Shown here piece after piece: positions 44,167-51,528 of a DNA stretch of 64,000 nucleotides. The notes under the pieces are model-generated. The model ran no database searches and was not told the DNA's origin. It worked only from the letters and a program-made list of their open reading frames with translations. This stretch comes from Alphaproteobacteria bacterium UBA1303 (GTDB lineage: Bacteria; Pseudomonadota; Alphaproteobacteria; Micropepsales; Micropepsaceae): contig DBTZ01000052.1 of NCBI GenBank assembly GCA_002307315.1, forward strand, positions 21,361-85,360, read 5' to 3'. Position numbers and translations under genes: made by a program. Positions within the stretch are counted from its first letter, which is position 1. Every line of letters starts with the position of its first letter.

Positions 44167-44273
44167 GGCATGCCTGTCATGGCCCGCCGGCTGTTCGCTT
44201 TTGTGCCGATGGCGCACCCTTGCAATATTTTTTCCTCAAACACACGCGGGCCATATAAAAAAGTTCCACTAAA

Positions 44274-44353
44274 AAGTTGCCTGTGAAAAAGTCCCTCGCT
44301 GCGCTTTGGAACTTTTTCACAATTGAAACGTGAAGGACAAAACTCGCTTGGGG
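44274..44353 (+). repeat. Repeat family B hairpin (B3)
   Basis: About 80 bases shared almost base for base with 50931-51012: GTTG.CTGTGAAAAAGTCCC, CGCTTTGGAACTTTTTCACA and the shared tail AACTCGCTTGGGG. The arms GTGAAAAAGT / ACTTTTTCAC pair. It lies 15 bases before copy B2. The remaining bases of the 252-base gap after the coiled-coil gene (44167-44273) show nothing recognisable. Confidence 0.88.
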
Positions 44354-44367
44354 CGGCCCTATAATAT

Positions 44368-44425
44368 CGTGAAAAAGTACACGGAGGCCTTTAGGCCGAA
44401 GGACTTTTTCTCGGACGACTAAATA
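44368..44425 (+). repeat. Repeat family B hairpin (B2)
   Basis: Differs from B1 (40439-40507) at only a few positions over about 57 bases, including the internal AGGCCTTTAGGCCGAAGGAC and the right end GGACGACTAAATA. Its right end supplies the TAG stop codon (44419-44421, minus strand) of the neighbouring unknown gene. The left outer arm is shorter than in B1. Confidence 0.9.
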
Positions 44426-45018
44426 ATTGGGAGAAACACGCCTTTTATGCACGAGGGTGTTAACACCGCAATTTGTGTGTGCGTTTTTTCCATAAAGCCA
44501 CTTCCGCGATATATTTCCTCTCCCCCTTGCTCTGGAAACAGCGCGCGAACGGTGTCAAACGGGGTAATCCCGGGAAGCGTGTTCGACTTCACAATAGTAT
44601 GTAGATGGTTGATTACCGCACAATCGAGGTAGCGAAGTACTTTGTTCGGGCTTTGATCTTTCGGTGCAGGAGTGTTTTCCGGCATCGGGAGGTTTGCGGT
44701 TTTCTGTACTAACTCAAACGCGGTGTGGGCAGCGCGAACAAGTTCTATGTTTTCACGCACCGTCAGGTCTAGGCAGTTACCTAAATCAATGACTGCCCCA
44801 ATAACAAACGGTTCACTCAATTCATTACGCGCCTTTTTCTGACGCGCCCACTCCATTGCCCTTTGAGGATCACCTTCCCAAAAATATATCCCCATACCAA
44901 GCCAGTCGATTTTGCCTTTGCTGGGCCTAAGCTTCGCTTCGCCGTTGACGGCTTTCATGCCCAACGACTTTTCGCAACCATGATAGCCGAGGATGAAGGA
45001 GGTTTGCAGTCGGCTCAA
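44419..45018 (-). CDS. Unknown protein, possible ADP-ribosyltransferase-like enzyme
   Basis: 199 residues from a TTG start (45018), no signal peptide. Conserved-looking blocks are LGYHGCEKS near the start, IDWLGMGIYFWEGDPQRAMEWA (about 37-58), and FMEKTHTQIAVLTPSCIKGVF near the end. The spaced H (YHG), Y (GIYF) and E (MEKT) recall the H-Y-E triad of PARP-like ADP-ribosyltransferases. I recognise the blocks as a recurrent hypothetical family but cannot confirm its fold. No ribosome site is seen; translation may be coupled to the small gene ending 15 bases upstream. Surrounding DNA is more AT-rich than the core genes, suggesting acquisition. Confidence 0.65.
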   Translation of the reverse strand: MSRLQTSFILGYHGCEKSLGMKAVNGEAKLRPSKGKIDWLGMGIYFWEGDPQRAMEWARQKKARNELSEPFVIGAVIDLGNCLDLTVRENIELVRAAHTAFELVQKTANLPMPENTPAPKDQSPNKVLRYLDCAVINHLHTIVKSNTLPGITPFDTVRALFPEQGGEEIYRGSGFMEKTHTQIAVLTPSCIKGVFLPII

Positions 45019-45033
45019 ATTCTGGGGGAAAAG

Positions 45034-45206
45034 TTAAGCAGACTTCTTCGTTTGACCGCCATATCGGCGTGTCAATTTCCCAGTAGGTGTGTAGACGCCT
45101 TCTTTTATCAGAGACGCCTTGGCAGCAGCCTGAGAGGCCGTCACTGTCTTTGTATGTTCTTCGATCATTTTTTTGATCGCGGCGCGCTGTTCACTACTTG
45201 TCATTT
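45034..45206 (-). CDS. Small gene read in two frames: probable -1 frameshift (or frameshift mutation)
   Basis: A strong ribosome site (GGGGGAGGG, eight bases before the ATG at 45206) starts MTSSEQRAARSKK and then a TGA. The last codons are a canonical A AAA AAA heptamer (45174-45168) directly before that stop. Slipping one base back there continues as MIEEHTKTVTAS and on to a TAA at 45034, giving about 57 residues ending KLTRRYGGQTKKSA. The downstream part can also start at ATG 45168. Alternatively, an extra CG in the GC-rich run near codon 10 broke the gene. It is 15 bases upstream of the 199-residue gene, apparently one operon. Function unknown. Confidence 0.6.
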
Positions 45207-45475
45207 TGTTACCCTCCCCCAGATTTGCGAATCATACACTCGAAACTGTTTCGGCTGGAAGCGGCTTTCCCTGCGGAAGAGTATCGCAGGGCCGTTAGTA
45301 ACTGTATACTATAATTATTCTTATTTGCAGCAAATTCTAGAGGATGCGGGTTGGTGCCATGGAGAAAATCCCCGTAACCAAGAAATCAGACTAAAACACC
45401 GTCGGCGCAGCGTGAATAAATCGCGCGTGGGCACAAATAATGACTTGATAAATAACAATATTTTCTGTTTCCGGT

Positions 45476-46363
45476 TTACTTTTTCGCCCACGCCCTAATC
45501 AGAAAATTGGCGATGGCGGCCGTGGACGGCCCGCGGCGGCCGGGCATCGTTCCGGCGAGTAGCGCGCGCGCCTCGTCCTTGGTAAACCAGAGGGCCTCGG
45601 CGATCTCGGCAGGATCGAGCGTCAGCGCCTTCGATTCCACCTCGGCGAAGAAGCCCAGCATCAAAGCGGCGGGGAACGGCCAGGGCTGGCTGGCGAAATA
45701 GCGAACCGATGTCGCGATCACGCCGGCTTCTTCGTGCAGTTCGCGCGCCACCGCCTCTTCCAAACTCTCGCCCGGCTCGACGAACCCGGCCAGCGTCGAA
45801 AGAAAGTCGGGCGTCCATTTGACGTTGCGCCCCAACAGACAATGCTCGCCGTGCGTGGCCAGCATGATGACGGCCGGATCGGTGCGCGGAAAATCCTCGA
45901 CGCCGCACCTTGAGCACACCCGCTTGTTGCCGCCGTCATGGCTTGACGTCGGCGCGCCGCAACGGCCGCAGAATTTCGACCGCGCATGCCATTCCAGCAG
46001 GCCTTTGCCTTGCGAGGCGATGGTCAGGTCGGGCAGCGGCAGCAGGGGCGCGGCGGAGCGCAAATCGAGAAATTTGCCGAAACCGGTCAACCACTCGGCG
46101 CGGGCGGCATCTTCGCCGATATCGAGGGCGAACACCGCCCGCCCCTCCCGCATTCCGAGAAAGACCGTCAAATCGCTTCCGGTCAGCCCGCATTGTCCGG
46201 GCGGCAAGAAAAACGGCGCCGGAGGATCGCCGTCGATCAGCGGCATGGTCTGGAAAAACGGCAGGACCAGACTGTCGCCGGCGTGCAGTTTTTCGGCGAT
46301 AAAGCTTTCTTCCGCCCGCTTTTCGCTAAGGCGGTTCAGGGGATTGCCGGTGAAGGGGATCAT
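45476..46363 (-). CDS. nudC: NAD+ diphosphatase / NADH pyrophosphatase NudC
   Basis: Nudix hydrolase cleaving NAD(H) and removing NAD caps from RNA. About 295 residues: variable N-terminal domain, zinc ribbon with CGRCG and CSRCG (near residues 128-150), Nudix box GFVEPGESLEEAVARELHEE with AGV following. The NudC-specific SQPWPFP motif follows, with Ala where Ser is usual right after it. ATG 46363 starts MIPFTGNPLNRLS; an in-frame ATG at 46393 is possible. The gene is divergent from the SRP RNA gene. Confidence 0.93.
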   Translation of the reverse strand: MIPFTGNPLNRLSEKRAEESFIAEKLHAGDSLVLPFFQTMPLIDGDPPAPFFLPPGQCGLTGSDLTVFLGMREGRAVFALDIGEDAARAEWLTGFGKFLDLRSAAPLLPLPDLTIASQGKGLLEWHARSKFCGRCGAPTSSHDGGNKRVCSRCGVEDFPRTDPAVIMLATHGEHCLLGRNVKWTPDFLSTLAGFVEPGESLEEAVARELHEEAGVIATSVRYFASQPWPFPAALMLGFFAEVESKALTLDPAEIAEALWFTKDEARALLAGTMPGRRGPSTAAIANFLIRAWAKK

Positions 46364-46437
46364 GGCCGGGGTTTTAGCACAAATCCCCGCCATGCAAAGA
46401 CTCGCCTTCGCGGAAAAGCTTCATTATACCCGTAAGC

Positions 46438-46530
46438 GGGAGCCGGCAGCGGACGAAGCGCTCGCCAATCCGGTCAGGTCCGGAAGGAAGCAGCCGTAAC
46501 GAATCCGCATCGGGTCGCCGCCGGTCTCCC
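46438..46530 (+). ncRNA. ffs: Signal recognition particle RNA (4.5S type)
   Basis: The 93-base stretch contains the diagnostic apical motif GGTCAGGTCCGGAAGGAAGC followed by AGCC. The ends GGGAGCCGGC and GCCGGTCTCCC pair to close a long hairpin. A T-run at 46533-46539 follows as terminator. Position upstream of dnaX is the usual alphaproteobacterial location. The RNA binds Ffh to target membrane proteins such as YidC/Sec clients. Confidence 0.95.
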
Positions 46531-46537
46531 ACCTTTT

Positions 46538-46597
46538 TTTGTTTAGTCGCGCTTCCTATTCGAAAACCGGTTTCCGCTTTTCGTAGAAGTGCTCTAA
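46538..46597 (+). repeat. Repeat family A, second-half copy upstream of dnaX
   Basis: TTTGTTTAGTCGCGCTTCCT, CGAAAACCGG, TTTCCGCTTTTCG and AGTGCTCTA appear in the same order as in the half-unit at 33054-33111. It occupies the space between the SRP RNA terminator and dnaX and so could influence dnaX transcription. Confidence 0.8.
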
Positions 46598-46611
46598 AAT
46601 CCGGCGATAGA

Positions 46612-48360
46612 TTGATGGACGAACCCGATACCCCGTCGCTTGGATTGGACCTGCCCGCGCCGCCGCCCGCCTTGGGGAGCGGCGCCTACACGGTGCTGGC
46701 GCGCAAATATCGGCCGACCGATTTCACCGGCCTGATCGGCCAGGAGGCGCTGGTTAGAACCCTGACCAACGCCTTTGCCTCGGGCCGTATCGCCCATGCC
46801 TTCATGCTGACCGGGGTGCGCGGGGTGGGCAAGACCACCACCGCGCGCATCATCGCCCGCGCACTCAACTGCATCGGCCCCGACGGCACGCGCGACAAAC
46901 CCGACATCCACCCTTGCGGTATGTGCGAGCCGTGCCGGGCGATTTCCGAATCCCGTCATGTCGACGTGCAGGAAATGGACGGCGCCTCGAATAACGGGGT
47001 CGAGGAAGTGCGCCAGATCGTCGATTCGGTGCGCTATGCCCCGGCCTCGGCGCGCTACAAAGTCTACATCATCGACGAAGTACATATGCTGTCGAAGCCG
47101 GCGTTCAACGCGCTGCTCAAAACGCTGGAAGAGCCGCCGGCCCATGTGAAGTTCATTTTCGCCACCACCGAAATCCGCAAAGTGCCGGTGACCATCCTGT
47201 CGCGCTGCCAGCGCTTCGATTTGCGCCGCATTGAATCGGCGGAGCTGGCCGCGCATTTGAAGAGTTTGGCCGGGAAGGAAGGCGTCAAGATCGACGAGGG
47301 CGCGCTGTCGCTGATCGCGCGGGCCGCCGAAGGGTCGGTGCGCGATGCGCTGTCGCTGCTCGATCAGGCGCTGGCCATGAGCGAGAGCGACATCGCGGTC
47401 GAGGCGGTGCGCGTCATGCTCGGCCTGGCCGACCGCGGCCTCAGCCTCGATCTGTTCGAACTGACGATGAGCGGCAAAATCGCCGATGCCCTGGCGCTGA
47501 CCCGCAAGCTTTACGATGCCGGCGCCGACCCTTTGGCGGTGATGCAGGATTTGTTGGAAATCGTCCATTTCCTCACCCGGCTGAAGGTGGCCCCCGCCGC
47601 CGAAGGTTTCTTCGACGGCGGATCGGCCGAAGCGGCGCGCGCCGCCGCCATGGCCAAGGCGCTGTCGACGGCAACGCTGACCCGCACCTGGTCGTTGATG
47701 ATGAAGGGGTTGATCGAGGTGCGCGATTCGGTGCGGCCGATGGATTCCTTCGAGATGGTGCTGATCCGTCTGGCCTATGCCGCCGACCTGCCGCCGACCG
47801 ACCAACTGGTGCGCGATGTGATGGAAAACGGCGCCCCGCCGGCGTCGTCGCCGCGATCCTTGCCGCCTTCGGGCAGCGGTCCGTCGTCCGGCGGCGGATC
47901 TCCGCGCGCCGCGGCGGTTCCGGCGTCCCGCCCGGTTGCCTCCGAAGGCCCGATGCTGCGCACGCTGGAAGACGTCTCGGCCTTGGCCCAGGCGAAGAAC
48001 ACGCCGCTGCTGAAGGCCTATATCGATACCGGCGTACATCTGGTGAAACTGGAGCCGGGAAGGCTGGAATTCCGCCCCTCCGAACGCGCCCCCCGCACGC
48101 TTGCCGCCGATCTGGCCAAGAAGCTGACCGAATGGACGGGAACGCGCTGGATCGTCAGCATTTCGCGCGAACCGGGCGCCCCCACCCTCACCGAGAAAAA
48201 AGCCGCGGAGAAAGCGGCGCGACACGAAAAAGTGTTGCAGGAACCGATGGTACGCGCGGTGTTCGATCGCTTCCCCGGTGCTACCATCGTGGCGGTACGC
48301 GACAAAGCGGCGGAAGCGACGGTCGAGGGGCCGGTGCCCGAAGACAAAGACGAAGATTGA
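46612..48360 (+). CDS. dnaX: DNA polymerase III subunits gamma/tau
   Basis: Clamp-loader ATPase, 582 residues. YTVLARKYRPTDFTGLIGQE, Walker A VRGVGKTTTARI, a zinc module with CGMCEPC, ILSRCQRFDLRR and a sensor 2 region. A Pro/Ser-rich linker follows (about 405-440) and then a tau-type C-terminal domain. Length is that of a full tau; no slippery A-run was noticed, so a short gamma form is not predicted. recR starts one base after the stop. Confidence 0.97.
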   Translation: MMDEPDTPSLGLDLPAPPPALGSGAYTVLARKYRPTDFTGLIGQEALVRTLTNAFASGRIAHAFMLTGVRGVGKTTTARIIARALNCIGPDGTRDKPDIHPCGMCEPCRAISESRHVDVQEMDGASNNGVEEVRQIVDSVRYAPASARYKVYIIDEVHMLSKPAFNALLKTLEEPPAHVKFIFATTEIRKVPVTILSRCQRFDLRRIESAELAAHLKSLAGKEGVKIDEGALSLIARAAEGSVRDALSLLDQALAMSESDIAVEAVRVMLGLADRGLSLDLFELTMSGKIADALALTRKLYDAGADPLAVMQDLLEIVHFLTRLKVAPAAEGFFDGGSAEAARAAAMAKALSTATLTRTWSLMMKGLIEVRDSVRPMDSFEMVLIRLAYAADLPPTDQLVRDVMENGAPPASSPRSLPPSGSGPSSGGGSPRAAAVPASRPVASEGPMLRTLEDVSALAQAKNTPLLKAYIDTGVHLVKLEPGRLEFRPSERAPRTLAADLAKKLTEWTGTRWIVSISREPGAPTLTEKKAAEKAARHEKVLQEPMVRAVFDRFPGATIVAVRDKAAEATVEGPVPEDKDED

Positions 48361-48361
48361 C

Positions 48362-48955
48362 GTGGCGCTGATCGGTCCCGAAATCGAACGGTTGATTCAC
48401 CTCCTGGCCAAGCTGCCCGGCCTGGGGCCGCGCTCGGCCCGGCGGGCGGCGCTCAGCCTGCTCAAAAAGCGCGAAACCCTGATGCAGCCCCTGGCGCAGG
48501 CGCTTTACGATGCCGATGCGGCGATCGTCGGTTGCGCGGTTTGCGGCAACCTCGATACCGTCAGCCCGTGTTCGGTCTGCCGCGATACGCGGCGCGACCA
48601 GAAAACCCTCTGCGTGGTCGAAGACGTCGCCGATTTGTGGGCGCTGGAACGGGCTTCCGTTTTCCGCGGCCGCTATCATGTGCTGGGCGGGGCGCTGTCG
48701 GCGCTCGACGGCGTTACCCCGGAAAAGCTCAATGTCGATTCTCTTATTGCGCGCGCCGCCGAGATGGACGAGGTGATCCTGGCGATGAACGCCACCGTCG
48801 AAGGCCAAACCACGGCGCATTACCTGATCGATGCGCTTCGGTCTTCCGGCGTGAAGGTGACGCGGCTGGCCCACGGCGTGCCGGTGGGCGGCGAACTCGA
48901 TTATCTCGATGAAGGAACCCTCTCCGCCGCCTTCAAGGCCCGGCGAGGGATGTAA
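48362..48955 (+). CDS. recR: Recombination mediator RecR
   Basis: 197-residue protein that with RecFO loads RecA at gaps. Helix-hairpin-helix LAKLPGLGPRSARRAAL, zinc finger C4 (CAVCGNLDTVSPCSVC), and a Toprim domain with VVEDVADLWALE and DEVILAMNATVEGQTTAHYL, plus the C-terminal VTRLAHGVPVGGELDYLDEGTL. The GTG start at 48362 gives VALIGPEIERL. It follows dnaX after a single base; ybaB, usually between them, is absent. Confidence 0.96.
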   Translation: MALIGPEIERLIHLLAKLPGLGPRSARRAALSLLKKRETLMQPLAQALYDADAAIVGCAVCGNLDTVSPCSVCRDTRRDQKTLCVVEDVADLWALERASVFRGRYHVLGGALSALDGVTPEKLNVDSLIARAAEMDEVILAMNATVEGQTTAHYLIDALRSSGVKVTRLAHGVPVGGELDYLDEGTLSAAFKARRGM

Positions 48956-48983
48956 CTATATAGACGAACCGAAGGAGGAAGAA

Positions 48984-50936
48984 ATGTCCGCTTCCCGTTT
49001 ACTGGCTGCGGTGGTTTTGGGAATGCTGGCGCTGCCCGCCGGCGCCGATCCGCTGCTCAATCCGGTGTTTCAGGATCATGCCGTGCTGCAACGCGACCGG
49101 CCGATCCACCTATGGGGGACGGCGGCGCCGGGCAGCGAGGTCAAGGCGACGATTGCCGCCGCCTCGGTCGATGCGCGCGCCGATGCCGCCGGCCGCTGGA
49201 GCGCCGATCTTCCCGCCATGCAAGCGGGCGGGCCGTATATGCTGACCGTGCGCAGCGGCGACGCCGCGCCGCAGACCGTGAACGATGTACTGATCGGCGA
49301 CGTTTATCTGTGCTCCGGCCAATCCAATATGGCCTACCCCGTGATGTCCGCCCTCGATGCCGGCTCCGACGTGCAAATTTCGGCCAACGACCGCATCCGG
49401 CTGATGACGGTGGCAACCGCCACCAGAGCGGCGGCGCAGACGGTTCTGCTGCAGCCGGTCAAATGGGAACCGGCCGCGCCGCAGAGCGTGGCGCGGTTTT
49501 CCGCCGCCTGTTATTATTTCGGTCGCGAGCTGCAGAAATCGGTCGATGTGCCGCTGGGCCTGATTCAAGCGCCGTGGAGCGGCGCCAACATCACCGCCTT
49601 CATGAGTGCGGACGCCCTGCACCAGACCGGCGTCGAGGAGGCGCGTCTCGAAGCCTTGACGCGTTACGCCGGCAACGAAGCCGACGGCTTGCAGCGCTGG
49701 GGCGAGGTGATCGAGGCTTGGTGGCGCAGCAAGGGGTTGACGCCGTGGACCGACCCGGCGGTCTCGGCCGCTTGGCCGAAGGCGCCGGAAGGCCTCGGCA
49801 TCTGGACCACCTGGAACGTTCCGGCGCTCGATCATTTCGTCGGTCATGTGTGGTTCCGCACTACGGTCACGCTTACCGCGGCCGAAGCGGCCGAGGCCGC
49901 CCAGCTTTCGCTCGGCACCTTGACCGAGGAAGACCAGACCTGGGTCAACGGGCGTTTCGTCGCCGCCACCTTCGGCTATGGCGAGAAGCGCAGCTATGCG
50001 CTTGCATCCGGTCTGCTGCATGAGGGCGTCAACGACGTGCTCGTCAACGTCAACTGCGGCTGGCGCGGCTGCGGCATCTTCGGTCCGGCGGCCGACCGCG
50101 CCGTCCGCTTGAAGAGCGGCGGCGGCGTGCCGTTGTCCGCCGCGTGGCGCTATCAGCCGGTGCCGGCGTCGGTCGGCACTTCGCCGCGGGTGCCGTGGGG
50201 CGCCACATCCGGTTTGGCGGTGATCTACAACGCCATGATCGCGCCGCTGGGATCTTACGGATTGCGCGGCATCGTCTGGTATCAGGGCGAATCCAACACC
50301 GGTGCGCCTGCGGCGTACCGTCAGCTTTTGAAGCTGTGGATGGCCGATTGGCGCAAGCAGTTCGGCAACCCGGCCCTGCCGTTTTTGATCGTGCAGTTGC
50401 CCGACAACGGCCTGCCGCCGATCAAGCCGGAAAACTCCGGATGGGCCCAGCTTCGCGAATCGCAGCGTCTGGCGGTGGCGGAGGATGCCAACGCGGCGCT
50501 GGCCGTCACCATCGACATCGGCGATCATATGGGCTTGCATCCCGCCAACAAGCTGGAAGTCGGCCGCCGTCTGGCGCTGGGTGCGCGTCGGCTGATCTAC
50601 GGCGATAAAACGGTGAAGCCCGGACCGCAGCCGTCAAGCGCCGTGCGCAACCGCAAGAACGTCACCGTCGGCTTTACCGGCGCAAACGGCGCGCTGATGG
50701 CGGTGAATGCCGACCAGCCGATCGGCTTTGAGCTGTGCGGAGCCACGCTTCAATCGTGCCGCTTCGCTGCGGCCACCATCCGCGGCGATACCGTGAGCCT
50801 TATCGTGCCGCAAGGTCTCGATCCCACGCGGGTGCGCTATTGCTGGGGCGACGGTCCGGTCTGCACGCTCTACGATACGACGCGCATTCCCGCCGTGCCG
50901 TTCGAGCTTCCGGTGGCGGCCGGCGGACATAAATAG
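48984..50936 (+). CDS. Sialate O-acetylesterase-type SGNH hydrolase
   Basis: 650-residue exported esterase. Signal peptide ends near residue 22 (PAGA/DP). SGNH blocks: Ser114 in CSGQSNMAYPV and the later IVWYQGESNTGAP, with a DIGDHMGLHPANK stretch holding the expected Asp/His. Regions about 270-390 form an inserted beta domain, as in SASA-family 9-O-acetylesterases and acetylxylan-type esterases. A perfect GAAGGAGG precedes the ATG. The substrate could be sialic acid or plant polysaccharide acetyl groups. The stop codon lies in the left end of repeat B4. Confidence 0.88.
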   Translation: MSASRLLAAVVLGMLALPAGADPLLNPVFQDHAVLQRDRPIHLWGTAAPGSEVKATIAAASVDARADAAGRWSADLPAMQAGGPYMLTVRSGDAAPQTVNDVLIGDVYLCSGQSNMAYPVMSALDAGSDVQISANDRIRLMTVATATRAAAQTVLLQPVKWEPAAPQSVARFSAACYYFGRELQKSVDVPLGLIQAPWSGANITAFMSADALHQTGVEEARLEALTRYAGNEADGLQRWGEVIEAWWRSKGLTPWTDPAVSAAWPKAPEGLGIWTTWNVPALDHFVGHVWFRTTVTLTAAEAAEAAQLSLGTLTEEDQTWVNGRFVAATFGYGEKRSYALASGLLHEGVNDVLVNVNCGWRGCGIFGPAADRAVRLKSGGGVPLSAAWRYQPVPASVGTSPRVPWGATSGLAVIYNAMIAPLGSYGLRGIVWYQGESNTGAPAAYRQLLKLWMADWRKQFGNPALPFLIVQLPDNGLPPIKPENSGWAQLRESQRLAVAEDANAALAVTIDIGDHMGLHPANKLEVGRRLALGARRLIYGDKTVKPGPQPSSAVRNRKNVTVGFTGANGALMAVNADQPIGFELCGATLQSCRFAAATIRGDTVSLIVPQGLDPTRVRYCWGDGPVCTLYDTTRIPAVPFELPVAAGGHK

Positions 50937-51012
50937 TTGGTTGTGAAAAAGTCCCTCGCTACGCTTTGGAACTTTTTCACAATTGAAACATAAGGAAAAA
51001 ACTCGCTTGGGG
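50931..51012 (+). repeat. Repeat family B hairpin (B4)
   Basis: Shares AAATAGTTG with B1's left end, and then the whole B3 pattern: TTGTGAAAAAGTCCCTCGCT, CTTTGGAACTTTTTCAC and the tail AACTCGCTTGGGG. It starts in the last two codons of the esterase gene, providing its TAG stop (50934-50936), and probably serves as a transcript end. Confidence 0.9.
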
Positions 51013-51043
51013 CCGAATGGCCCGAAATCCTGAAAAAACAGAC

Positions 51044-51076
51044 CGTCGTCGATGCGCCGTCCGCGCATCGACGACG
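51044..51076. repeat. Perfect 13-bp inverted repeat
   Basis: CGTCGTCGATGCG and CGCATCGACGACG around a seven-base loop. On the minus strand it is followed within seven bases by TTTTTT, so it looks like a terminator for minus-strand transcription, yet no minus-strand gene precedes it. It could be an operator. It lies in the 275-base gap between the esterase and the small gene at 51212; the rest of that gap is repeat B4. Confidence 0.6.
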
Positions 51077-51211
51077 AAAGTGCGGCGCGCTATCCCGATG
51101 CCGTTGCGCCAAAATTAGCAATTCCAACCGGGGCTTAAGCGCGCATCGCCCGCCCTTGTCCGGCCTTGCCGGATTCGGCCGTATCATGATCGGCGTGTTG
51201 TCGAAGGAGAC

Positions 51212-51514
51212 ATGCCCGTGAATGCCGATGCCGAAATGCCTGCCCGTGCAGGAGCCGTCCCGCTGTTGGAAGAAACCTTGGCCGAAGTGCGCGCGGCGGT
51301 GGCCGCGTGTTTTGCCGCCGCCGGCGCCATTGCCGTCGAGAGCGACGAATACGGCCATCACCGCGCCCGCGAATACGAGAACGCCGTCGCGCTGTTGAAG
51401 ATGAGTGCCGAGCTGGGGATCGCCATCGCCCGCATCAAGGGCGAATTCAACCAGAATATCAACGTGGTACGCAGCGAGAAGCCCCTGCGAACCCGGCGGC
51501 GGGGGGAGGCGTAA
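51212..51514 (+). CDS. Small protein of unknown function (first of a pair)
   Basis: 100 residues, helical, no membrane segment. Contains EETLAEVRAAVAACFAAAGA and NAVALLKMSAELGIAIARIK, then NINVVRSEKP and a basic tail. A GAAGGAG site precedes the ATG. I recall similar small proteins next to KHG-type small proteins in alphaproteobacterial genomes, but no function. The next gene starts 14 bases later. Confidence 0.65.
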   Translation: MPVNADAEMPARAGAVPLLEETLAEVRAAVAACFAAAGAIAVESDEYGHHRAREYENAVALLKMSAELGIAIARIKGEFNQNINVVRSEKPLRTRRRGEA

Positions 51515-51528
51515 TCCCGGAGGTTCAA

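Noticed and set aside
42277..44217. A 646-codon open frame on the minus strand opposite the coiled-coil gene
   Set aside because: Antisense shadow with biased His/Gly/Arg composition; the plus-strand frame has membrane helices, a ribosome site and conserved-looking blocks.
45360..45396. Short frame starting MEKIPVT, resembling the first residues of GreA
   Set aside because: Only seven residues fit and a stop follows after eleven codons; too little to call a greA remnant.
44863..45498. A 211-codon plus-strand frame over the small frameshift gene
   Set aside because: No ribosome site or motif; it crosses the unknown gene's start, the small gene and an AT-rich gap in antisense.
46594..48225. 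A 543-codon open frame opposite dnaX
   Set aside because: Shadow of an unmistakable dnaX; no motif of its own.
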